NCBI GenBank assembly: GCA_031418395.1
Contig: JANOXL010000125.1
Location: 1 to 17,312 of the forward strand
DNA: 17,312 nucleotides
DNA from: JANYCG01 sp031418395
GTDB taxonomy: Bacteria > Pseudomonadota > Gammaproteobacteria > Burkholderiales > Burkholderiaceae_C
Reading direction: 5' to 3'
How positions within the stretch are numbered: position 1 is the first letter of the stretch; each line of letters begins with the position of its first letter. A program made the position numbers and the translations under genes. The notes beneath the pieces are model-generated. The model was not told the DNA's origin and did not search any database. It was given only the letters and a program-made list of their open reading frames with translations. Below are positions 7,325-14,251 of this stretch, piece by piece.

Positions 7325-10231
7325 ATGAACGCCTCTGTCCCCCACCACCTCCTGGGCTCGGCCCCGCTTGCTGCAGAGCCCGCTGAAATCAACGCTGACG
7401 CCGACCCGCAAGAAACCGCAGAGTGGCGCGACGCGTTTGCCGCACTCGTCTCTACCCAAGGCCCGGCGCGCGCCCGTTTCGTACTGGATGAGTTGGCCCG
7501 CCTGGCGCGCCAGCACCGCACCGGCTGGCAGCCTGATCTCAACACGCCCTATGTCAACAGCATCGCGGTAGACCAGCAGCCCGCCTTCCCGGGCGACCTG
7601 GCCATTGAGGAGCGCCTGGCCTCGCTCATGCGCTGGAACGCGCTGGCCATGGTGGTGCGCGCGAACCAGGCGGATTTGGGTGGCTCCAGCGAACTCGGGG
7701 GCCACATTGCGAGTTATGCCAGCGCGGCCGATTTGTTCGAAGTCGGCTTCAACCATTTCTTTCACGCGCGCAATACTGGCGAGGGCGCCGGGCAATTTTC
7801 CGACGGGCCGCCCCTAGGAAAATTAGCCCCCTCGGGGGGCAGCGACCTACACGGAGTGAGGGAGCGTGGGGGCGCTATTCATCACGGCGACCTGGTCTTC
7901 CTGCAACCCCACAGTTCTCCTGGCGTCTACGCCCGCGCCTTTCTGGAGGGTCGGCTCACTGAACAAGACTTGATGCATTACCGCCAGGAACTCACCGCGC
8001 CCGCCGCGACTACCGGCCAGGGCGCGCGCGGCTTGTCGAGTTACCCGCATCCGTATTTGATGCCCGACTTCTGGCAGTTCCCCACCGGCTCCATGGGCAT
8101 CGGTCCGATCAGCTCGATCTACCACGCGCGTTTCATGCGTTACCTCACGCACCGGCGCTTGCAGGACTGCGCTGGCCGCAAAGTGTGGGGCGTGTTTGGC
8201 GATGGCGAAATGGACGAACCCGAGAGCATGAGCGCCTTGACGCTGGCCGCGCGCGAGGGGCTGGATAACCTGGTGTGGGTGGTCAATTGCAACCTGCAGC
8301 GGCTCGACGGCCCGGTGCGCGGCAATGGCCGCATCATCGACGAGCTGGAAAAATTGTTTGCCGGGGCGGGGTGGAACGTCATCAAGCTGGTGTGGGGCAG
8401 CGACTGGGACGGCCTCTTCGCGCGCGACACCACGGGCGCGCTCACGCGTGTTTTTGCCAACACCGTAGACGGCCAAATGCAAACCTTCGCCGCCAAAGAC
8501 GGGCGTTACAACCGCGACAACTTCTTTGGCCAAAACGAAGAGCTCGCGCGCCTAGCGCAAGGCATGACGGACGAACAGATCGACCGCTTGAAGCGCGGCG
8601 GCCATGACCTGGTCAAAATCCACGCGGCGTATGCCGCAGCAGCGGCCCACAGCGGCCAGCCCACGGTGATCCTGGCGCATACGAAAAAGGGTTACGGCAT
8701 GGGCAGCGCCGGCCAGGGCAAGATGACCACGCACAGCCAGAAGAAACTGGCCGACGACGAACTCATCGAATTCCGCAACCGCTTCAACCTGCCGATGAGC
8801 GACGAGCAGGTGACTAACCTGGCGTTCTTCAAACCCGCCGCCGACAGCGCCGAGATGCGTTACCTACATGCGCGCCGTCAAAAGCTTGGTGGGTATTTAC
8901 CCAAGCGTTATTCGGCTTCCGAGGCAGTGACCGTGCCCGCGCTGGCCAGTTACGCGCAGTTCGCTTTGCAGGCCGACGGCAAGGAGATGAGCACCACCAT
9001 GGCTTTTGTGCGGCTACTGGGTGGTCTGCTTAAATCGATGGAGCCCGGCCCGCAAGGCATCCAGTTCGGCCAGCGCCTGGTGCCCATCGTGGCCGACGAA
9101 GCGCGCACCTTTGGCATGGCCAATCTGTTCAAGCAGGTGGGCATCTACTCCAGCGTAGGCCAGCGTTATGCGCCGGAAGACATCGGCTCGGTGCTCTCGT
9201 ACCGTGAAGCGCAAGACGGGCAGATTCTGGAAGAGGGCATTAGCGAGGCCGGCGCGCTGGCCAGCTGGACGGCTGCCGCCACCAGCTACAGCGTGCACGG
9301 TTTGCCGATGTTGCCCTTCTACATCTACTACTCCATGTTCGGCTTTCAGCGCGTGGGAGACCAGATCTGGGCTGCCGCCGACCAGCGCGCGCGCGGCTTC
9401 CTGATCGGTGCCACCTCAGGCCGCACCACACTGGGCGGTGAAGGTTTACAGCATCAAGACGGTACCAGCCATCTCATCGCAGCCACCATTCCCAATTGCA
9501 GGGCCTACGATCCGGCCTTTGCGGGGGAACTCGCCGTCATCATCGACCACGGCATGAAGGAGATGCTACAGGAACAGCAAGACGTGTTTTATTACGTCAC
9601 CGTGATGAACGAAAACTACGCGCAGCCAAATTTGCCCGAAGGCGTGACGGCCGATGTGATTCGCGGTTGCTATAAATATGGGAGCTGGTCACGGACATTG
9701 TCCGAGGCCCAGAGCCCTGTATTTCTTGAAGATTTGGATCCAGGCCGAAATCAGGCCATTCAACAGGCCACTCAACATGCCAAACCGCAAGTCACCTTGA
9801 TGGGCTCGGGCGCCATCCTCACCGAAGTCATCAAAGCCGCGCAGTTGCTGGCGGCAGAAGGCTTCAACGTCGATGTGTTTAGCGTCACCAGCTGGAGCGA
9901 GCTGGCGCGCGATGGCGCAGCGTCAAAACAAGCCGGTGCGTCAACTGCCACACCCTTCATCGCCCTACAACTCGCCCACAGCCACGGCCCCATCATCGCC
10001 GCCACCGACTACGTGCGCGCAGTCCCGGAAAGCGTGCGCGCCTGGCTGCCCGCAGGCCGCGCGTTCACCACCCTCGGCACCGACGGCTTTGGCCGCAGCG
10101 ACACGCGCGCTGCGCTGCGCCAGTTTTTTGGGGTGGATGCCAGTTCCATCGCCGAAGCCGCCCGCAGCGCCACATTCAGCGCCATATTCAACCCGACAAA
10201 CAGCGCGACAATCAGCGCCATCACTTCCTGA
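7325..10231 (+). CDS. aceE: Homodimeric-type pyruvate/2-oxoacid dehydrogenase E1 component (AceE/MdeB-like) with two in-frame insertions
   Basis: A 968-residue thiamine-diphosphate-dependent E1 subunit, which decarboxylates a 2-oxoacid and acylates the lipoyl group of an E2. It aligns by eye with E. coli AceE (887 residues) throughout: active-site His in LGGHIASY (127), NHFFHARN, the ThDP/Mg motif GDGEMDEPES, NCNLQRLDGPV, GYGMGSAGQGK, VADEARTFGM, ILEEGISEAGA, PFYIYYSMFGFQR, GEGLQHQDG and LGTDGFGRSD. The start is the ATG at 7325; a TTG five codons upstream is less likely. Two segments exceed the family: residues ~155-187 and ~785-815 (see repeats). No E2 or E3 gene follows, and an Lrp gene is divergent, so this is probably a paralogue of the MdeB type (2-oxobutyrate or another 2-oxoacid) that borrows E2/E3 from elsewhere. 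Substrate is not decidable here. No stop or frameshift interrupts it. Confidence 0.92.
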   Translation: MNASVPHHLLGSAPLAAEPAEINADADPQETAEWRDAFAALVSTQGPARARFVLDELARLARQHRTGWQPDLNTPYVNSIAVDQQPAFPGDLAIEERLASLMRWNALAMVVRANQADLGGSSELGGHIASYASAADLFEVGFNHFFHARNTGEGAGQFSDGPPLGKLAPSGGSDLHGVRERGGAIHHGDLVFLQPHSSPGVYARAFLEGRLTEQDLMHYRQELTAPAATTGQGARGLSSYPHPYLMPDFWQFPTGSMGIGPISSIYHARFMRYLTHRRLQDCAGRKVWGVFGDGEMDEPESMSALTLAAREGLDNLVWVVNCNLQRLDGPVRGNGRIIDELEKLFAGAGWNVIKLVWGSDWDGLFARDTTGALTRVFANTVDGQMQTFAAKDGRYNRDNFFGQNEELARLAQGMTDEQIDRLKRGGHDLVKIHAAYAAAAAHSGQPTVILAHTKKGYGMGSAGQGKMTTHSQKKLADDELIEFRNRFNLPMSDEQVTNLAFFKPAADSAEMRYLHARRQKLGGYLPKRYSASEAVTVPALASYAQFALQADGKEMSTTMAFVRLLGGLLKSMEPGPQGIQFGQRLVPIVADEARTFGMANLFKQVGIYSSVGQRYAPEDIGSVLSYREAQDGQILEEGISEAGALASWTAAATSYSVHGLPMLPFYIYYSMFGFQRVGDQIWAAADQRARGFLIGATSGRTTLGGEGLQHQDGTSHLIAATIPNCRAYDPAFAGELAVIIDHGMKEMLQEQQDVFYYVTVMNENYAQPNLPEGVTADVIRGCYKYGSWSRTLSEAQSPVFLEDLDPGRNQAIQQATQHAKPQVTLMGSGAILTEVIKAAQLLAAEGFNVDVFSVTSWSELARDGAASKQAGASTATPFIALQLAHSHGPIIAATDYVRAVPESVRAWLPAGRAFTTLGTDGFGRSDTRAALRQFFGVDASSIAEAARSATFSAIFNPTNSATISAITS
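7787..7885 (+). repeat. Palindromic repeat element inserted in frame in the E1 coding sequence
   Basis: This 99-base (33-codon) segment has no counterpart in E. coli AceE, where HFFRARNEQDGGDLVYF runs straight through. It contains two perfect hairpins. The first is AATTTTCC (7794-7801) with GGAAAATT (7817-7824), 15-base loop. The second is GCCCCC (7826-7831) with GGGGGC (7835-7840), loop TCG. A further GGGGGC at 7868-7873 could pair alternatively with 7826-7831. The layout, with a CCCCCTCGGGGGGCAGCGAC core and a GAGCGTGGGGGC end, resembles a short intergenic repeat I recall as frequent in Comamonadaceae genomes. The encoded peptide is rich in Gly, Ser and Pro, consistent with a flexible loop. 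Confidence 0.7.
9669..9752 (+). repeat. Second repeat-like in-frame segment in the E1 coding sequence
   Basis: Between the YK pair (residues 783-784) and VTLMGSG the protein has about 38 residues, where E. coli AceE has about 10. The extra DNA begins GCTATAAATATGGGAGCTG and includes the inverted repeat CGGAC-ATT-GTCCG (9692-9704) and GGCCCAGAGCCCTG. This resembles, in decayed form, a second abundant Comamonadaceae intergenic repeat (GCTAT...AGCTGCT...GGGCTAGAGCCC), as I remember it. Exact borders are uncertain; the right limit given is an estimate from the expected excess of about 28 codons. Confidence 0.45.
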
Positions 10232-10239
10232 AATTATTG

Positions 10240-10812
10240 ATGTCATTCACCCACGCCCGCCTGTTCGTCACGCTGCTTTTCGTTGGATTGGCGGGCGCCC
10301 TGGGCTCTATGGGCGTGGGGGCGCAAACACCCGCGCTCGCCTTGACCACCGTGGCCAGCATGGACGTGCCGCGCTACATGGGCACCTGGTACGAGGTGGC
10401 GAAGTTCCCCAACCGGTTTCAAAAAATGTGTGTGCGCAACACCCAGGCCACCTACAGCCTGCAAACCGACGGCACGGTGCGTGTGCTCAACCGCTGCACT
10501 ACAAGTGATGGCTTATCAAAGGAAGCCGAAGGCGCGGCCCGGCAAATTGGCCCGGCCACATCGCCCAAACTTCAAGTCCGTTTTGCGCCAGCCTGGTTGG
10601 CTTTTTTACCTATGGTGTGGGGCAACTACTGGGTGATCGACCTGGACCCCAACTACCAATGGGTGGCGGTGAGCGAGCCTGAGCGTGAGTTTCTGTGGAT
10701 CTTGTCGCGCACCCCGCAGATGGAGCCCTCCGTCTACCAGGCGCTGGTGGCTCGGCTGGCGGCGAATGGGTTTGACACGGGCAAGCTTGAGGTCAGCCCG
10801 CACGGGAATTAA
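10240..10812 (+). CDS. Lipocalin family protein (Blc-like), exported
   Basis: A 190-residue protein beginning with a signal peptide (LFVTLLFVGLAGALGSMGVGAQ). The lipocalin signature strand follows: MDVPRYMGTWYEVAKFPNRFQ with the invariant Gly-x-Trp. Then come CVRNTQATYSLQTDGTVRVLNRC, VRFAPAWLAFLPMVWGNYWVIDLDPNYQWVAVSEP and the third conserved block REFLWILSRTP. These match bacterial Blc/apolipoprotein-D-like lipocalins, which bind hydrophobic ligands in the envelope. Unlike Blc no lipobox Cys is seen, so it is probably a soluble periplasmic form; two Cys (CVRN and NRC) could make a disulfide. It starts nine bases after the E1 stop, so read-through transcription is likely, though a functional link to E1 is not obvious. 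Confidence 0.9.
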   Translation: MSFTHARLFVTLLFVGLAGALGSMGVGAQTPALALTTVASMDVPRYMGTWYEVAKFPNRFQKMCVRNTQATYSLQTDGTVRVLNRCTTSDGLSKEAEGAARQIGPATSPKLQVRFAPAWLAFLPMVWGNYWVIDLDPNYQWVAVSEPEREFLWILSRTPQMEPSVYQALVARLAANGFDTGKLEVSPHGN

Positions 10813-10860
10813 GTCTGGGTGCGGCGTGGTTTCTGCCTGGTTCAATCACGCATCCGTATT

Positions 10861-11229
10861 TCAGGCCGCAATCGCAATGATGCCGTTCAACTCTTCACAT
10901 GCAGCTTCGAAGATGGCAGGAGGCACTTGTTTCCACGGGTGCGGCCTCGCTCCCCGACTGCGCCAGGCGAATGATTTAGGTTGATGCGCCAGCACGTAAC
11001 AAACTTCACCCTTGGGCGTCTTGAACTTGACCGCAAACGGGTTGGTGTCATTGGAAGGCGCGTGTGTCATTGGCAAACCAATCACCAAATTGGTTTTTTC
11101 ATTAAACGCTTTGGGTGACAAGACCATCATGGGGTGCTCGTCCTTCATCTCGCTGCCCACTTGCGGGTTGAAGTCAATCCAGATCATGTCGCGCCGGTCT
11201 GGCACCCACAGTTTGCTTGCCACAGCCAT
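10861..11229 (-). CDS. mazF: MazF/PemK family endoribonuclease toxin
   Basis: A 122-residue protein matching E. coli MazF along its length: VPDRRDMIWIDFNPQVGSE, HPMMVLSP.AFN, NLVIGLPMTHAPS, PFAVKF, and CYVLAHQPKSFAWRSRGA. MazF toxins are sequence-specific mRNA interferases that stop translation when the antitoxin is degraded. The Thr of the 'T-Q/H' strand is present. The position of MazF Arg29 (the 'HRP' segment) is His here (DEHPMMVLS), so activity should not be taken for granted. The start ATG at 11229 overlaps the antitoxin stop by one base (TGATG), a normal translational-coupling arrangement. The gene is convergent with the lipocalin gene. Confidence 0.9.
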   Translation of the reverse strand: MAVASKLWVPDRRDMIWIDFNPQVGSEMKDEHPMMVLSPKAFNEKTNLVIGLPMTHAPSNDTNPFAVKFKTPKGEVCYVLAHQPKSFAWRSRGARPHPWKQVPPAIFEAACEELNGIIAIAA

Positions 11230-11489
11230 CAAAACACCTCAGCACCGACGCGGCCTGTCGACATCACTTCGCCGCCGTGGACTGTCGAGTCAAATGTCTT
11301 CAGCTTTTGCGCCAGTGTGAGTTTGGGCTTGCCTGCCGCGCGGATGAACACGCCACCTTCAACGACTTCAACCCGCACTGGTATTCCCCGCGCGAAACGG
11401 GCTGCTTTGGCGATGGGCGCGGTGATCCGCACGCCGAGGCCGTTGCCCCAGGCCTGGATCGTCTGGTCTGCTGAGGATGCGGTTTGCAT
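11229..11489 (-). CDS. mazE: MazE/AbrB-family antitoxin
   Basis: An 86-residue protein with a swapped-hairpin AbrB/MazE DNA-binding fold: TIQAWGNGLGVRITAPIAKAARFARGIPVRVEVVEGGVFIRA (residues ~10-50). WGNGLGVRI corresponds to E. coli WGNSPAVRI. The C-terminal tail, LTLAQKLKTFDSTVHGGEVM and beyond, is the toxin-wrapping segment. I chose the ATG at 11489 because GGGAG lies six bases upstream of it; the longer form from 11549 would start inside the promoter. The antitoxin is expected to neutralise the downstream toxin and, with it, repress the promoter at 11518-11546. Confidence 0.88.
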   Translation of the reverse strand: MQTASSADQTIQAWGNGLGVRITAPIAKAARFARGIPVRVEVVEGGVFIRAAGKPKLTLAQKLKTFDSTVHGGEVMSTGRVGAEVF

Positions 11490-11513
11490 AGGGGGCTCCC
11501 GAAAAATAGTTGA

Positions 11514-11557
11514 AACAAGTATAAACGAAACCTTGGTTTGTGTCAACATGTATAAAC
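11514..11557 (-). promoter_or_regulatory. mazEF promoter with paired direct-repeat operators
   Basis: On the minus strand, -35 TTGACA (11541-11546) and -10 TATACT (11518-11523) are separated by exactly 17 bases, a near-perfect sigma-70 promoter. Two direct repeats, GTTTATACWTGTT, cover 11545-11557 and 11514-11526, starting 31 bases apart (about three helical turns). The distal copy overlaps the -35 and the proximal copy overlaps the -10. Between them lies a perfect 12-bp palindrome AAACCTTGGTTT (11528-11539). This fits autorepression by the MazE or MazEF complex. Confidence 0.8.
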
Positions 11558-11571
11558 AGACGGCCGGCTTG

Positions 11572-11587
11572 CGAAAACGCGTTTTCG
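11572..11587. repeat. Perfect 16-bp palindrome CGAAAACGCGTTTTCG
   Basis: A perfect palindrome in the divergent gap between the mazEF promoter and the hydrolase gene. It is extended on the right by another GTTTTCGCG, so two alternative pairings exist. A GC-rich triplicated heptamer CCCGCAG/T follows at 11603-11623. It could be an operator for the hydrolase gene; no promoter hexamers toward the hydrolase were recognised. Confidence 0.4.
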
Positions 11588-11651
11588 TTTTCGCGTCGTC
11601 GGCCCGCAGCCCGCAGCCCGCATCGCGCTCGGGTCGTGATAGCCTTCCACT

Positions 11652-12500
11652 ATGTCTACATGTAGCCCTTTTTTAGCCAGCGGGAAAACCCACAAACCCG
11701 AGCAAAAAGCCCGCCAGGTCTGCTGGCACGAATTCGCCAGTGCGGAAGGCGGTGGCCCGCCGCTAGTACTGCTGCACGGCGGCCACGGCAACTGGCAACA
11801 CTGGGCGCGCAACATCGAAGCGCTTGCCACGCGTTTCACCGTGTGGGTGCCCGACATGCCGGGTTATGGCGACTCTGACACACCGCCCGAACCCACGCTC
11901 GCTTCGCTGGTCAATTTGCTCCACGCCACGTTAGACCAACTGCTGGGCGCGGCCACGCCCATTCGCCTCGCCGGCTTTTCATTCGGTGGTTTGGTGGCTG
12001 CTACGCTGGCCACGCAACGCCCGCACATCGAGCGCATGGCGCTGCTCGGCCCCGGCGGCCACGGCGGCCCACGTAGGCCTGCGGGCGAACTGGTGTCGTG
12101 GCGCGCCGCGAAAGAATCCGGCGATGCGCAAGCGCTGGCGCAGGTGATGCGCCACAACCTGGGCCTGCACATGTTGCACGCGCCCGAGAGCATCGACGAT
12201 GAAGCCGTGCGCATCCACACCGAAGCGTGTTTAAGCACACGCTTCTACAGCAAAGGCATCTCACACTCTGGCGGGCTGGCTGCGGCGCTGGCGCACTACA
12301 ACGGCCCGCTGCTTCTGGCCTGGGGTGAGCACGATGTGACAGCAGTGCCAGAGCAAGCAGCGCGCACTTTCAGTGAAGGCCGCGAGAACTGCGAAACGCA
12401 CATCGTGCCCGGCGCTGGGCATTGGGTGCAGTTTGAGGGGGCGGCGGAGGTGAATGGGTTGTTGTTGGGGTGGTTGGGAAAGTTGAACGTTTTAGGGTAG
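11652..12500 (+). CDS. Alpha/beta hydrolase fold protein
   Basis: A 282-residue cytosolic hydrolase. Landmarks in order: the oxyanion-hole strand PLVLLHGGHGNWQHW (~residues 36-50); FTVWVPDMPGYGDSD; the nucleophile elbow GFSFGG with the catalytic Ser (~107); a lid region (~130-210); LLLAWGEHDVTAVPE with the probable acid Asp; and GAGHWVQFE with the catalytic His. The full triad is therefore present. The family includes esterases, C-C hydrolases and haloperoxidase-like enzymes, and sequence alone does not give the substrate. The start ATG at 11652 lacks a clear ribosome-binding site. A downstream start is possible, since the first ~25 residues before VCWHEFASAEGG are not conserved in appearance. 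The gene is divergent from mazEF. Confidence 0.88.
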   Translation: MSTCSPFLASGKTHKPEQKARQVCWHEFASAEGGGPPLVLLHGGHGNWQHWARNIEALATRFTVWVPDMPGYGDSDTPPEPTLASLVNLLHATLDQLLGAATPIRLAGFSFGGLVAATLATQRPHIERMALLGPGGHGGPRRPAGELVSWRAAKESGDAQALAQVMRHNLGLHMLHAPESIDDEAVRIHTEACLSTRFYSKGISHSGGLAAALAHYNGPLLLAWGEHDVTAVPEQAARTFSEGRENCETHIVPGAGHWVQFEGAAEVNGLLLGWLGKLNVLG

Positions 12501-12514
12501 TGCGCTCGAGGAAA

Positions 12515-12597
12515 TGAACGTTGGTGGACTGTTTGTGCCCATAGACCCATAAGCGGATATGCACCTCATTTGTTCATCGCAAATAGCGGACGTTCAC
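12515..12597. repeat. Degenerate inverted-repeat element in the convergent gap
   Basis: The 98-base gap between the hydrolase and TPR genes is framed by TGAACGTT (12515-12522) and ACGTTCAC (12590-12597), which share a 7-bp inverted TGAACGT/ACGTTCA. AGCGGA occurs twice inside (12552-12557 and 12585-12590). The pattern recalls decayed 'GCGGACRTTC' intergenic motifs found in many proteobacteria. It also lies at one edge of the AT-richer cassette. A role as a terminator or as an insertion scar is possible but unproven. Confidence 0.35.
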
Positions 12598-12598
12598 A

Positions 12599-14251
12599 CT
12601 ACTTTTTTTTCGGTATCCAAAGTGTATAACGCCCATCCTTCCCTTTTTCAAATCGAAGGCTTTCCTGCTGCTTAAATGCTTTCAAATAGCGAGAAGCTGA
12701 ATCCGGCGTCAATATCTCTGGAGCCTTTGAAGGGTCAATTACCAGGGCATCCAATTTACGCAGATAGAACTCCCCCGGTTTGCTTTTTGCTCGGGCAACC
12801 AATTGCCTAGCTTCGAGTAAACATGCGGCAGCGCTGTCGTCTCGGGCAAGAATCGATTCACGGGCTGCGAATATTCCAGCCATCGCCGCCGCATCAAACT
12901 GTTGCGATTTGATCGCGATTTCAATAGCTTTTTGGTAGGACTGTCGGCCAAGATTTGGATCGCCATATCTATAGAGGAGAAGCCCCAAATTTGCCAGCGC
13001 GTGGTATCCATGTTTCTCAAGACTAGCCATACGAAAGAGCGTGCTTTTTATGCCCTCAAGTTCATCCCCATCATTATTTGGATGAAGACGACCTGAGCTA
13101 AGTCTTGCAAAGATCATATTCAACTCAAACGTAGGATCGTTCTTTCCGTCAATTCTTTTGACCTGTCGCGCCATTTTCAAAGTCAGGTCGTGATCATCGA
13201 GTACCGAGGCAACGAAAGCAATCTCAAAGCAAGGGCGAGCTGCAAATGGTTCATCGTTACTCCAAGAATTTGCGGCCTCTAGGGCTTTTGTGAATTCTCC
13301 TTGGCCCATATTCAGCCGATAATTTGCCTCGTAGGCGGTTGTCGAACTCATGACCAATTGATCGAGGGCTAGTGGTTCATTTAGGTGACGATTTTCTTGG
13401 GCCCAGAAGACTTGCGCTAGAGTGTTTTCAGTTGGGACGACCAAAGCTTTTTGAACAAGTTTTCTTGCCTTTTTCCGCTCGCCAACCTCTAGCTCCATCA
13501 TTGCAACTGCGGTGGCAAGTTCGGAAGTGTGTAGGGGTGCGAAATGCTCCCATTTCAAAGCATCATTCGCCTGCTTCCAAAACTTGGGTGACCGAGAAGC
13601 GACTTGTGCGCATGCAAGTTCAGCGGCCATTAGCCAAGGATCGTGTTTTGTTCGTGGATGATTGGCGATTAACTTATGCGCCGCCACAGCATCATCTTGA
13701 TGAACTAAAAATCTAGCTGTTGTGCGTAGCATCCACCGATGATTTGGGGCTAAGCCTAGCGCCGTTTTCATGCATCGAACCGCTTGCCTCTTGTCGCCTT
13801 CACTCGCATAGTGCCGTGCCATATCCGACCACAGTACGGGGTTGTCTGGCTTCAGTCGTAACAAATGGCGTGTCTGGGCAACTGTCATACTCCTGTCATT
13901 ATTCGCAGCGTCAATTCCCACCACTAGGCTTACATCATTCTCTCGGATTGATTTGGCAAGACTAAGCAGTGAGGCCGGAACAATTTCCTGATTTTTCAAT
14001 ACAAATGAAATGGCAGGTTCTGCGCGATCATTTTGTCCAGTCAATCGCGAGATAGAAATCAACTCCGCAGCGGTCCCTATAGTTTTGAATTTTTCGAAGG
14101 CTTGTGATGATTCAGCGATTAGATTGCGGGAGTCAACCTTGACTTTGGCCTGCGGCTTCAATGAGTTGAACTCTGATTGCGATATCGCATCCTTCGAGCC
14201 TTTCCAGCGGGGCAAGATGCGTCGATCAGGTTTTCCTTGGCGAAGGCTCAT
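12599..14251 (-). CDS. Tetratricopeptide-repeat-like protein, partner of the adjacent kinase
   Basis: A 550-residue, wholly soluble and alpha-helical protein that I do not recognise as a named family. From about residue 125 it shows successive TPR/SEL-like helical pairs: NPVLWSDMARHYASEGDKRQAVRCMKTALGLAP, RWMLRTTARFLVHQDDAVAAHKLI, later GEFTKALEAANSW, and YHALANLGLLLYRYGDPNLGRQSYQKAIEIA near residue 430. The first ~60 residues are basic and look disordered (SLRQGKPDRRILPRWKGSK). There is no signal peptide, membrane segment or recognisable catalytic motif, so a scaffold, sensor or kinase-substrate role is the natural guess. The start ATG overlaps the kinase stop by four bases (ATGA), so the two are translationally coupled. 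Base composition is well below that of the flanking genes (26 G/C of 60 in two sampled stretches), suggesting transfer. Confidence 0.75.
   Translation of the reverse strand: MSLRQGKPDRRILPRWKGSKDAISQSEFNSLKPQAKVKVDSRNLIAESSQAFEKFKTIGTAAELISISRLTGQNDRAEPAISFVLKNQEIVPASLLSLAKSIRENDVSLVVGIDAANNDRSMTVAQTRHLLRLKPDNPVLWSDMARHYASEGDKRQAVRCMKTALGLAPNHRWMLRTTARFLVHQDDAVAAHKLIANHPRTKHDPWLMAAELACAQVASRSPKFWKQANDALKWEHFAPLHTSELATAVAMMELEVGERKKARKLVQKALVVPTENTLAQVFWAQENRHLNEPLALDQLVMSSTTAYEANYRLNMGQGEFTKALEAANSWSNDEPFAARPCFEIAFVASVLDDHDLTLKMARQVKRIDGKNDPTFELNMIFARLSSGRLHPNNDGDELEGIKSTLFRMASLEKHGYHALANLGLLLYRYGDPNLGRQSYQKAIEIAIKSQQFDAAAMAGIFAARESILARDDSAAACLLEARQLVARAKSKPGEFYLRKLDALVIDPSKAPEILTPDSASRYLKAFKQQESLRFEKGKDGRYTLWIPKKK

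Noticed and set aside
7805..7873. Assembly error or frameshifted E1 pseudogene
   Set aside because: The frame is kept across both sides, all catalytic motifs occur before and after, and the excess length is a multiple of three.
7847..8533. 228-residue minus-strand frame inside the E1 gene
   Set aside because: It is fully antisense to conserved E1 sequence including the GDGEMDEPES motif; a GC-codon shadow.
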